Shown here piece after piece: positions 44,235 to 53,036 of a DNA stretch of 64,000 bases. The translations under genes and the position numbers were made by a program. Source of the DNA: JAWKOK01 sp963765875 (GTDB lineage: Bacteria; Chloroflexota; Anaerolineae; Caldilineales; Caldilineaceae); assembly GCA_963765875.1 (NCBI GenBank), contig CAVXYK010000001.1, positions 1-64,000 on the forward strand. The letters are read 5' to 3'. The notes under the pieces are model-generated. The model made no database searches and was not told the origin of the DNA. It saw nothing but the letters and a program-made list of their open reading frames with translations. Every line of letters begins with the position of its first letter. The first letter of the stretch is position 1.

Positions 44235-46966
44235 ATGGCTAGAGACCCACTGGAAGTTATCCTAACCCACGAACATACCGACTTCGATGCGATGGCCTCG
44301 CTCTTGGGCGCGTCGCTGATCTTCCCCGACGCCCTTCCCGTGCTGCCCACGCGATTGAACCACAATGTGCGTGGTTTCCTCGCCCTCTACAAAAGCAGTC
44401 TGCCCTTTCTCACCGTGCGCGAACTGCCACGTGGACCGGTCGAACGCGCGATCTTTGTCGACACGCGGTCGGCCAACTGGACCAAAGGGATGGGCAAGCG
44501 AACGTGTGTCCTGGTCATCGATCACCATTCATCGGACGAGGAATATCCGGACGGTTGGGAGAGCTGGACGGATGACGTAGGGGCCAACACGACGCTGCTG
44601 GTCGAACGCTTGATCGATGAGAACGCCCGGCTGACCCCGGTGGAGGCCACGCTTCTGGCATTGGGCATTCACGAGGATACGGGGAGCCTGACCTATGCCT
44701 CGACCACCGATCGGGATGCCCGTTGTCTAGCCTGGTTGATGGAGCCGAAGCGCAATGTGAATCTGTCAGTGCTCAGTCGTTTTCTCAGCCATCCGCTGAC
44801 CGAAGCCCAGCGTTGCTGCTTGATGAACTGATCGCCAACAGCGAATTCCTCGATATCGATGGCCATAGCATCGTGATCGCTCAGGCGTCGGCCCATGGTT
44901 TCAGCGATGAGATCAGCGCTGCTGGCCTCGCGACTGCGAAATTTCCACGAGGTCGACGCACTCTTCCTCATCATTGATCTGAATGACATGATCCAGGTGG
45001 TGGCTCGCAGCACGACGGATGACGTCGACGTCGGTATCGTGACGCGTGCGCTGGGCGGCGGCGGACACAGCCGCGCCGCGGCCGCGCCGGTGCATGGCTT
45101 CGCCTCGACGGCTGCGGTGCGTGATCGCATCGTCGACCTGGTCAGGGTCCACAGCCGCTCTGCCGTGACGGTGGGCAATATCATGAGCTACGGGCGTCCG
45201 CAGACGCTTACGCCGGACATGACCATCGATGCCGCCTATGAGCTCATGCGTCGCTACGGCCATGAGGGCTTCCCGGTCTTCGAGCAACATGCCGGCGGCG
45301 GCGAGTCATTGCTCGGCGTGCTGACGCGGCGGGAGGCAGATCGGGCCGTTAGCCACAACCTTGGCCATGAACCGGTCAGCCGCTTCATGCGTGCAGGTGA
45401 CGTGGTAGTGCGTCCGGATGATTCGATATCGACGCTGCGCAAGACCATGATCGAGACCGATCTGGGGACAGATTCCGGTTGTCGACCAGGATGGACGCAT
45501 TATCGGCATCGTGACGCGTACCGATCTGATCAAGCTGTGGGACGAGGCCGCGCTGCCGGCGCACGGCGCAGCTGAGCTATCCAACCGGCTACGCGAGACG
45601 CTTTCGCCGGTGCAGCATCATCTGCTCGAATTGGTGGGCCGTGAGGTCGACAAGATGGACTACACCGTCTATGTCGTCGGCGGCTTCACGCGTGACCTGC
45701 TCCTAAAAGACGAATTGCAGCGGCGTGTGGCCGCGCTGGACATGGATGTGGTCATTGAAGGTGACGCCATTGCCTTCGCACACCATATGCAGAGCTCGCT
45801 ATGGTGGCCGCGTTGTGCCCCATCGCCGCTTCCGTACCGCCAAGTGGATTCTGGACGATTCCGCTTTTCCCGTTGATTACGATAGACTCTTCGAGAGGCA
45901 GGGTGAGTCTGGAGCCACTGGCGAATTACCGACCAACTTCGATTTTGTCACCGCACGTACCGAATTCTACACGGCGCCGACTGTGTTGCCGACCGTTGAG
46001 AGCAGCAGCATCAAGCTGGATCTCCACCGGCGCGACTTCACGATCAATACGCTGGCGCTCTGCCTCAACCCTGGACGATGGGGCGAACTGCTCGATTTCT
46101 ACGGCGGAATCCATGACCTGGATGACGGCCGCATTCGCGTATTGCATAGCCTCAGCTTCGTGGATGACCCAACCCGGATATTGCGTGCGGTGCGCTACGA
46201 ACAGCGCTTCGGCTTTGCAATCGGCGCCCGTACCCTGGTCCTGCTCTCCGATGCACTTGAAATGCTCGATAGGGTCTCCCCGGCACGCATTCGTCACGAG
46301 TTCGAACGTATCCTGCAGGAGGATGCGCCGGAACGGGCCTACCGCCGTCTCGATGAACTAAGAGTGCTCTTCCACATCCACCCCGACCTGGTCGCGGATG
46401 AGTGGACGAGTCGCCAGTTTGAAAAACTGCGCGTCGCTCTGCAGCAGCCTGAGCCTGACCAGCGATTGACGTCTGAACCGATTGAACGGCTCTACTGGGG
46501 GATTTTGACTTACCGGCAACCGCCTGACGTGGACGAAGCCCTGATCGATCGACTGGGGCTGCGCGGCGAGACGCAACGCCTGGTTGAGTCCCTGGAACTG
46601 TTGCGCAAACAGCTGCCGGAACTGGGACGTTTGGGCCGCGAAGACGCGGGACTGCGCCCCAGCGAGGTTGCTGGATTGCTGGATGGGACTACGCCGACCG
46701 CACGTGCGTTGACCCAGGTTCTGTGCGACGATGATGCCACTGTGGAGATGTTGCGCCGCTATGATGCAGAATGGCGAGATGTACGGCCCTGTATGGACGG
46801 CAAAGCGCTCTCTGCACTCGGCTTGCCCAGCGGGCCGCTTTTCGGCGAAATTCTGCGCGAACTGCGGGCTGCCCGCCTGGACGGCGAGATAATCGACTAT
46901 GAGCAAGAGCTGGAGCGCCTGGCGGCAATTGCCGCCAGACACGGACTGACGATAGACACCGATTGA
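44235..46966 (+). CDS. DHH-DHHA1-CBS-CBS-tRNA nucleotidyltransferase (CCA-adding) fusion, about four frame breaks
   Basis: One gene of about 910 codons. DHH part: LTHEHTDFDAMASLLGASL, CVLVIDHHSSDEEY, LGIHEDTGSLTYASTT. DHHA1: VVARSTTDDVDVGIVTRALGGGGHSRAAAA. CBS pair: SYGRPQTLTPDMTIDAAYELMRRYGHEGFPV... and DDSISTLRKTM...GIVTRTDLIKLWDE. Nucleotidyltransferase: TVYVVGGFTRDLLLK and MDVVIEG (catalytic DxD), KLDLHRRDFTINTLALCL, DDPTRILRAVRYEQRFGF. Breaks near 44815, 44930, 45465 and 45815. The fusion joins a phosphoesterase, nucleotide-sensing CBS domains and a CCA/poly(A)-polymerase head, suggesting regulated tRNA 3'-end synthesis or turnover. Domains are certain; the joint function is inferred. 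Confidence 0.85.
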
Positions 46967-47021
46967 CATGCTACTTCACGGGATCCAAAACTGAGAAACC
47001 AGTCTAACTTAGGAAAACGCC

Positions 47022-49715
47022 ATGACTCATACTATCAAAACAATTGTGAAGTATCTGATACGGATCGCCGTGCTTTGGGTGGTCGACGCTCTCTCTCTGT
47101 TCTTTACGTCATGGGTCATGCCAGGCATTAGCTTTGTGTCTGTCGATGCCTTTCCAAGATGGATTGTGGTCATCGCGGCCGCCTTCCTACTGGCTATCGT
47201 CAACCTATTGATCCGACCTGTTGTGCTTCTGATTGCCCGTCCACTGGGGTGGATAGTGACATTGGTGATCGGTTTTTTGATCAATGCACTCGCCCTCTGG
47301 ATCACTGCCTGGCTGTTGCCTGGGTTTGATGTCAGTATCCTCGGCGGCCTGATCGGCGGCATCGTAATTGCCTTCTTCAACGCAATATTGACCGGAATTC
47401 TGGACGTCGACGAGGAAGGTTCCTGGTACCAGAATCGCATCGAGCGATTGGCCAAGGAAGAACCGTTTGACAGCGCAGACGAACCGGGTCGCGGCCTGAT
47501 GATGGTTGAGATCGACGGCTTGAGCTACTGGCATGTGAAGAAGGCCCTTGACGACGGCTTGATGCCGACGTTGCAGGCAATGATCGACGAGGATGGCTAC
47601 GAACTAACTCTGACCGACTGCGGCTTGCCCTCGATGACATCCGCCTGTCAGGCCGGGATCATGTTCGGCGACAATCATGACATTCCCGCCTACCGATGGT
47701 ATGACAAGGAGAAGGAGAAGCTCTACGTCTCGGCATCCGATGCCACTGAACTGAATGCCCGCTACGCCCATGGGCAAGGCCTGATGCGCGAGGGTTCGAG
47801 CATCATGAACATGTTTAACGGTGATGCCGAGAAGTCGATGTTTACCATGGCTAATATGTTTGATGAAGGCGAGGAGGAGAAAAAGCGACGGTCGACTGAT
47901 GTTGCCCTGCTGATGCTCGATCCCTATTTCCTGACCCGTGGACTGGCCTCCTTTATTGTTGAGACCGTCCGCGAACTTTGGGAGGCGTGGAAACAGAAAC
48001 GCCATGATGTTCAACCCCGGCTCAACCGGCTTGAACACTTTTACCCCTTTGTGCGCGCCGCCATGTGCACGCTCATGCGCGACATGTCGACCGATCTCGC
48101 CATCATGGACATGATGCGCGGTGCGCCGTCGATATACATGCTCTATTTGGGCTACGATGAAGTGGCACACCATTCCGGACCCTGGACAGAGGATGCCTTT
48201 GGTGACCTTCATCGGCTCGACAGCACCTTTGCTCGCCTGCGCACCGTCATCAACGAGAAGGCCCCTCGCGCCTACGATCTGATCATCCTCTCTGACCATG
48301 GCCAGTCCTTTGGACCGACGTTCTTGCAACGTTATGGCTTGACGGTCAAGGAACTCATCGAGCAGCAGTTGCCCACAGGCACGACTGTCTCGCAGTTGAT
48401 TGGCGGCGATACAGGAGCCAACGGACTCAGCAGTGTCGCAGGCGAGTTGGCCAATGTGCAGCAGAGCGGCTCGGGTTCAGTCTTTGATAGGGCTGTCGCC
48501 AAGCAGGGCCAGAAGCTGGCTGAACAAGGTGCGGATGCCGTCGACGTTGTTGAAGCCTCCGAGGGCGCATCGGTGACCGCCTATGGCAGCGGCAACGCAG
48601 CTCAGGTCTACTTCGATCTGTTTCCGCGCAAGATATTACTCAGCGAACTTGAGGCCGTCTACCCCGGCATGGTCGACGCGGTCGTCCAACATGAGGGCAT
48701 CGGCCTCGTGATCGGGTATGAGGATGATGGCACGGCACTGGCCATCGGCAAGACCGGGCTGCGCAACCTGGTTACCGGCGTGGTTGAGGGCGAAGATCCT
48801 ATCCTGCCCTATGCGCCGGCTGAAGGCCATGGCGCTTCAAACGTCGACAAGCGGGCCTGGCAGCTGAACCGTGTGATGGAATTCCCCAGCGCCGGCGACC
48901 TGTGGCTGATCAGCACCGTCTATGCCGATGGTACGGTAGCGGCATTGGAAGAACTCATCGGCAGCCACGGCGGTGTCGGCGGCGAACAGACCGACGCCTT
49001 CATGCTGCATCCTCATGACATGGACGTGCCTGAGACGCGCAACTCGACTGATGTCTTTCACATCCTCAACAACCACCGCGGCGCACCTGTGGTTGACGCT
49101 CCACCGCGCAAGGTTGACGACAGTGTGGCGGATTGGGCGCCCTACAATATGCGAAAGGGCGTCACCCAGGTTCGGACCTGGGTCAACTATGCGGTTCGCT
49201 GCATGTTGCTGGACCGCAAGGCCTACCAGAGCGTGGTCGACGATCCATACATGACCGGTCCGGCCATTCTGATCATGGTGGCCATGTTGACGTTGGGCAT
49301 TGTTGTTCGCAGCGGCACACTCAATTTTGCCACGTTGCTTGTCGAAATTGGCTTGTGGATCGTGGCCATTTTAGGGCTAACTGGTGCAGGATACCTGCTC
49401 ACTCGAAAAGGCGAGTTTACCACGACCTTCCGGGCCGTCGGCTTCGCTCAGTCCGTCTCGCTGCTCGCACTGATCGGACTCATCCCGGTGATGAAGTCAG
49501 CCATGAGTTTCTTCATATTGGTGTGGGCCTTCCTGGCCGTCTGGTTGGCCGCATCCACCGCACATGAGACCCGGGGATGGCGTACAATTGTCCTACCGAT
49601 CGTCGCGTACATTGTCGTCATTGTCGGCGTTACCACGATTGGTATGTTGTCAACGGGCGCAGAATTCACCGTTGAGGCCGTTCTGTCGATCTTCGGAATT
49701 GTGCCGGCGCCGTAA
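47022..49715 (+). CDS. phage-holin-like membrane domain fused to a type I phosphodiesterase/alkaline phosphatase
   Basis: 897 residues, ATG 47022, SD AGGAAA. Residues 1-125: four helices of the mycobacterial-holin (phage_holin_4_2) family (WVVDALSLFFTSWVMPGI, LLAIVNLLIRPVVLLIARPLG, LINALALWITAWLLPGF, LIGGIVIAFFNAIL). Residues about 155-690: phosphodiesterase domain with MVEIDGLSYWHVKKAL (metal Asp), GLPSMTSACQAGIMFG (nucleophile), LGYDEVAHHSGPW and LIILSDHGQSFGP (metal His/Asp). The C-terminal 150 residues hold about five more helices. A membrane-bound phosphatase or phosphodiesterase, perhaps acting on lipid head groups. Intact and unlike a phage lysis gene in context. Confidence 0.87.
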   Translation: MTHTIKTIVKYLIRIAVLWVVDALSLFFTSWVMPGISFVSVDAFPRWIVVIAAAFLLAIVNLLIRPVVLLIARPLGWIVTLVIGFLINALALWITAWLLPGFDVSILGGLIGGIVIAFFNAILTGILDVDEEGSWYQNRIERLAKEEPFDSADEPGRGLMMVEIDGLSYWHVKKALDDGLMPTLQAMIDEDGYELTLTDCGLPSMTSACQAGIMFGDNHDIPAYRWYDKEKEKLYVSASDATELNARYAHGQGLMREGSSIMNMFNGDAEKSMFTMANMFDEGEEEKKRRSTDVALLMLDPYFLTRGLASFIVETVRELWEAWKQKRHDVQPRLNRLEHFYPFVRAAMCTLMRDMSTDLAIMDMMRGAPSIYMLYLGYDEVAHHSGPWTEDAFGDLHRLDSTFARLRTVINEKAPRAYDLIILSDHGQSFGPTFLQRYGLTVKELIEQQLPTGTTVSQLIGGDTGANGLSSVAGELANVQQSGSGSVFDRAVAKQGQKLAEQGADAVDVVEASEGASVTAYGSGNAAQVYFDLFPRKILLSELEAVYPGMVDAVVQHEGIGLVIGYEDDGTALAIGKTGLRNLVTGVVEGEDPILPYAPAEGHGASNVDKRAWQLNRVMEFPSAGDLWLISTVYADGTVAALEELIGSHGGVGGEQTDAFMLHPHDMDVPETRNSTDVFHILNNHRGAPVVDAPPRKVDDSVADWAPYNMRKGVTQVRTWVNYAVRCMLLDRKAYQSVVDDPYMTGPAILIMVAMLTLGIVVRSGTLNFATLLVEIGLWIVAILGLTGAGYLLTRKGEFTTTFRAVGFAQSVSLLALIGLIPVMKSAMSFFILVWAFLAVWLAASTAHETRGWRTIVLPIVAYIVVIVGVTTIGMLSTGAEFTVEAVLSIFGIVPAP

Positions 49716-50028
49716 AATGGTCAATGCATGACGGGGCCAAATGAGTACGGTTGGCGTTCTTCACCAACCGTATCCACCAGAAACTTGACGATTTTCCCGT
49801 AGCACTGCTCCTTGTTGGAACGCCTGGCCTTTGCTAGAATGAACTATGTAGTGGGGCGTGAAAATTACGGCAACGCTCAGTACAAGTGCTGTAACAGAAA
49901 TCCGACCCTTCTGCCGTCGGGCGGAAGCGTATCGGGATTTTGGCTGGAATCTCCGTCGGAGTCTCTGCTTGAATTCCGGCAGAGATTCACGACATGGTGT
50001 TCGCCTGCGTACGTTGTAGGAGTTGCAC

Positions 50029-50373
50029 ATGAATCTTGAATTCTGGACAGATGTCTCGATCGTGTTTCTTGCGATCCAAACCTTTATTCTATTGTTGATT
50101 CCGCTGGTGGCTTTCTATTTCGCGGTGCGCGGGCTCAACTTCCTGCATATTCGGTTGCCTCGTGTCATGAGTCAGGCACAGAATGTCAGCAAACAGGTTC
50201 GCCTGAAGACGGAAGCGGCAAGTGAGCGCGTGGCTGATCCGATTGTGCGAGCCCAGCGCGCCCGGACAAAGGCCGAGACAACCCTACGGTCATTGGTTCC
50301 AAGGGTTGAACCATCGGGCGCCCAATCCACAAACAGTCGAACAACTTCAGGAGCGTCAAAACGTGAACTATAA
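50029..50373 (+). CDS. hypothetical single-helix membrane protein
   Basis: 114 residues from ATG 50029, with GTAGGAG upstream. One helix (WTDVSIVFLAIQTFILLLIPLVAFYFAVRG), then a basic amphipathic stretch (ARTKAETTLRSLVPR) ending in a disordered Ser/Thr tail. The family is not recognised; small proteins of this form are common in Chloroflexota. Its end overlaps the next gene by 11 bases, so the two form an operon. The 310-base gap before it (49716-50028) has an imperfect hairpin (GAATCTC...GAGATTC, about 49947-49989) and nothing else. Confidence 0.65.
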   Translation: MNLEFWTDVSIVFLAIQTFILLLIPLVAFYFAVRGLNFLHIRLPRVMSQAQNVSKQVRLKTEAASERVADPIVRAQRARTKAETTLRSLVPRVEPSGAQSTNSRTTSGASKREL

Positions 50374-50557
50374 GACAAAGGCATTGCTGATCGGCGGGAT
50401 AGCCGGAGCCGTTTTGGGGGGCGCCCTGGCCTGGGCGGCCAGTGACAAGGACGAAAACGAGGAGCTTGCAGTTTCGTCCTTGGGTCCGTCCGACTATTTT
50501 GCGCTCGGGATCAGCCTGTTGACCCTGGCGCGCCAGTTCAGCAATATGCTGAAGTGA
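50363..50557 (+). CDS. small membrane protein with glycine-zipper helix
   Basis: 64 residues from GTG 50363; AGGAG eight bases upstream decides this start over a longer frame. YKTKALLIGGIAGAVLGGALAWAA is a Gly-rich transmembrane helix like those of YtxH-type proteins, followed by an acidic segment (DKDENEE) and SDYFALGISLLTLARQF, an amphipathic helix. Overlaps the upstream membrane protein gene by 11 bases. Function unknown. Confidence 0.68.
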   Translation: MNYKTKALLIGGIAGAVLGGALAWAASDKDENEELAVSSLGPSDYFALGISLLTLARQFSNMLK

Positions 50558-50604
50558 ACCTCTGGCTCTTTATCGTGTCATCAAAACTTGCCTAGGAGGC
50601 GCCC

Positions 50605-52008
50605 GTGACTGCTAAACTTGGAACCGTCGACCGACCACTGCGCGTAGCCATTATCGGTGCAGGTCCATCAGGGTTCTATGCCGCCGGCTCGCTGCTAAAA
50701 CCGAAGGACCTCACGGCGACGGTTGACATGTTCGAGCGCTTGCCCGCGCCCCATGGACTTGTCCGATACGGTGTCGCGCCTGATCATCAGAACATCAAGT
50801 CGGTCTCTAGAATCTATGACCGCACAGCCGCAGATGCGAGATTCCGCTTCTTCGGGCATGTTGAATTTGGCAAAGACATCACGCACGATGAGATTTGCCG
50901 GTTCTATGATGCCGTCATCTATGCCGTTGGGGCCCAGTCAGACCGCCAGTTGAACATTCCCGGCGAAGATCTGCCCAATAGCATGTCGGCCACTGAGTTT
51001 GTTGCCTGGTACAACGGCCATCCTGATTGGGCACACCTTGATCCGGATCTGAGTTGCGAAACCGCGGTGGTGATCGGCGTCGGCAACGTGGCCATGGATG
51101 TGGCACGCGTACTGGCCAAATCGGTGGATGAATTGGCGGATACCGACATCGCCGATCATGCGCTGACGGCGTTGGCAGAGAGCAAAATTAAGAATGTTTA
51201 CATCGTGGCACGGCGCGGTCCGGCTCAAGCCAAGTTTACCAATGTAGAGATCCGCGAGTTCGGCCATCTGGATGAGACCAATACGATCGTGGATGCCGAC
51301 GAACTCAAGCTTGACGCCGCAAGCAGCGCCGCGGTACAGAACGACACGTCGGCTCAGAAGAACCTGGACTATCTGCGCGCCTATTCGGAGATGGGCGATA
51401 CCGGCAAGCCGCACAAGATCTACATCCGTTTTCTGGTATCCCCCACGGAGATAGTCGAGGAGGATGGCAAGATCGCGGCCATTGTCCTCGAAAAGAATCG
51501 TCTGCGGCCCACCACCAGTGGCTATATCAATTCTGAAGGTACAGGTGAATTCGAGACGATTCCCTGTGGCCTCGTTCTACGATCCGTTGGCTACAAGGGT
51601 GTGCCGCTGCCGGACGTCCCCTATGATGAGCGACGCGGTACAATACCCAACGAATTCGGACGCGTTCTCAATCCAGGCTCAGACAAGACCAAGCCGGGAG
51701 AATATGTGGTAGGCTGGGCCAAGCGCGGCCCGACAGGCGTCATCGGCACCAACAAGCCGGACGCCGTCGAGTCGGTCAATAGCTTGCTGGATGACATGCG
51801 CGCAGGCCGTATCACGCCTGCCGCGGACGATGATCCCCAGTCCGTGGTCAATCTGCTCAAAAAACGCAACGTACGCTATGTGACCATCGATGAGTGGCGC
51901 ATTCTTAACGAGATGGAGATCGCCAGGGGGCAAGAGCAAGGCCGCCCACGCGTGAAGTTCACCGACCTGGACGAGATGATCGCTATTCTGGATGCTCAGC
52001 CGCAATAG
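50605..52008 (+). CDS. ferredoxin--NADP(+) reductase, adrenodoxin-reductase type
   Basis: 467 residues; start GTG 50605 after TAGGAGG. FAD site AIIGAGPSGFYAAGSLL (residues 13-29), RLPAPHGLVRYGVAPDHQNIKSV, then NADP site VVIGVGNVAMDVARVL, VARRGPAQAKFTNVEIREFG and late VVGWAKRGPTGVIGTNKPDA. This is the FprA/adrenodoxin reductase group, which moves electrons between NADPH and ferredoxin. Its stop overlaps the convergent DsbA-like gene by 26 bases. Confidence 0.92.
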   Translation: MTAKLGTVDRPLRVAIIGAGPSGFYAAGSLLKPKDLTATVDMFERLPAPHGLVRYGVAPDHQNIKSVSRIYDRTAADARFRFFGHVEFGKDITHDEICRFYDAVIYAVGAQSDRQLNIPGEDLPNSMSATEFVAWYNGHPDWAHLDPDLSCETAVVIGVGNVAMDVARVLAKSVDELADTDIADHALTALAESKIKNVYIVARRGPAQAKFTNVEIREFGHLDETNTIVDADELKLDAASSAAVQNDTSAQKNLDYLRAYSEMGDTGKPHKIYIRFLVSPTEIVEEDGKIAAIVLEKNRLRPTTSGYINSEGTGEFETIPCGLVLRSVGYKGVPLPDVPYDERRGTIPNEFGRVLNPGSDKTKPGEYVVGWAKRGPTGVIGTNKPDAVESVNSLLDDMRAGRITPAADDDPQSVVNLLKKRNVRYVTIDEWRILNEMEIARGQEQGRPRVKFTDLDEMIAILDAQPQ

Positions 52009-52607
52009 TTTCGACCGCGTTCTGCAATGCGTCCAGCGGTTGCGCGCCCGGAATCAGATATTTGTTGTCAAAGACTAAGGACGGCACGCTGTTGAGGCCG
52101 TACGATCTGGCCATCTCAATGTCTTGATCGACCTCTGCGATGTACGCCGGATCTGTCAGAGCATCAGAAAAGCCTTCCCGGTCCATACCGATATCGGCGG
52201 CAAGATCGATCAATACCTCCAAATCGCTGATATCCAGATCCCTCCTGCCAGTACGCGCGCAGAATTGTCTCGGCGTAGGCAACGCCCAGCGCCTTCGCCT
52301 CAGCAAACTTGGCCCCGATCAATGCAGGGCGGCTGTCGATGCCGAATGGCCCTGGATTTAACTCCAGTCCGTACGTCTCCCGAGCAGTAGCATAGAGGCG
52401 TGGGCGACCCGATTCGATCTTCTCACGATAGTCCGCTGAGATAGGCGGCGCGCCCTTGGGGCGCAGTTCAAACGAACGCCAGTGGATGTCGATCTCCCGC
52501 TCCGGCGGCTGTGATGCTACGAGCTTCTCCAAACTGGAGGCTACGAGGAAGCACCACGGTCAGACATAGTCTGACCAGACGTCAATGCGAATCGTCTGGG
52601 TTGTCAT
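51983..52607 (-). CDS. DsbA/FrnE family thiol oxidoreductase with an in-frame TGA at the first active-site Cys, and one frame break
   Basis: ATG 52607 with SD AAGGAGAA. Reads MTTQTIRIDVWSDYV, then TGA (52560-52562), then PWCFLVASSLEKLVAS in the same frame. Family members have VCPWCF here, so the TGA replaces the first Cys of the C-P-W-C site exactly. Downstream: IHWRSFELRPKGAPPISADYR, LNPGPFGIDSRPALIGAKFAEA, YAETILRAYWQEG. A frame break near 52235-52260 then leads to ISDLEVLIDLAADIGMDREGF...YGLNSVPSLVFDNKYLIPGAQP (cis-Pro loop VPS). About 207 codons. Selenocysteine, a nonsense mutation and a base error are all possible; a stem-loop follows the TGA. Confidence 0.75.
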
Positions 52608-52643
52608 TGGGTAATTCTCCTTGATGTGGATCCGATTTAACGT

Positions 52644-52675
52644 AAAAATGCACTCGGTACGCCGAGTGCATTTTT
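52644..52675. terminator. bidirectional rho-independent terminator after tRNA-Arg
   Basis: Perfect 14-bp arms AAAAATGCACTCGG / CCGAGTGCATTTTT with a four-base loop, seven bases past the tRNA 3' end on the minus strand. It separates the tRNA from the DsbA-like gene, leaving only 36 bases before that gene's ATG. Expression of the gene would need read-through or a promoter overlapping the hairpin. Confidence 0.88.
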
Positions 52676-52681
52676 CTAAGG

Positions 52682-52754
52682 CACCCCCTGTAGGATTCGA
52701 ACCTACGACCTGCGGATTAGAAGTCCGCTGCTCTATCCACTGAGCTAAGGAGGC
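52682..52754 (-). tRNA. tRNA-Arg (anticodon TCT)
   Basis: Read on the minus strand: GCCTCCT acceptor, AGCTCAGTGGATAGAGC D-arm, GCGGACTTCTAATCCGC anticodon arm with TCT, GTCGTAGGTTCGAATCCTAC T-arm with the GGTTCGAATCC box, acceptor AGGGGGT and discriminator G. The 3' CCA is not encoded completely. It decodes AGA codons. Strong promoter upstream and terminator downstream. Confidence 0.95.
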
Positions 52755-52825
52755 AAAAGGGTAACAGGGTGAGGAGGTTATGGTATGAAAAAGGCCTCCT
52801 CGGTCTGGCACGCTTTGATAGATTA

Positions 52826-52854
52826 ATTCTAGTTGAGCCATTGTTCAAAGTCAA
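52826..52854 (-). promoter_or_regulatory. sigma-70-type promoter of tRNA-Arg
   Basis: Minus-strand TTGACT (-35, 52849-52854), exactly 17 bases, TAGAAT (-10, 52826-52831). The start would be near 52819, giving a leader of about 65 bases before the mature tRNA. Confidence 0.7.
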
Positions 52855-53036
52855 GCGACATGGGGTTTGTTATTCGGTCAGCAGACTACGAATTCTGGCC
52901 TCTTCCCAATGATCGACACCAGTTTGCCCAACCCGCCGCGTAACTGCTATATTGTATTGTACACACCGGTCGAGAATTCGCATTTTGCTACCGGCGTTTG
53001 AACCGATGTTTTTGCAGGTGAGCACAGAGAGAACGC

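Noticed and set aside
47022..47420. A prophage lysis cassette suggested by the holin-like domain
   Set aside because: No endolysin, capsid, integrase or other phage gene is near; the domain is fused to a phosphodiesterase.
52860..53036. A glycine riboswitch ahead of gcvT
   Set aside because: Only 180 bases separate the tRNA promoter from gcvT, and no tandem glycine-aptamer motif could be traced by eye.
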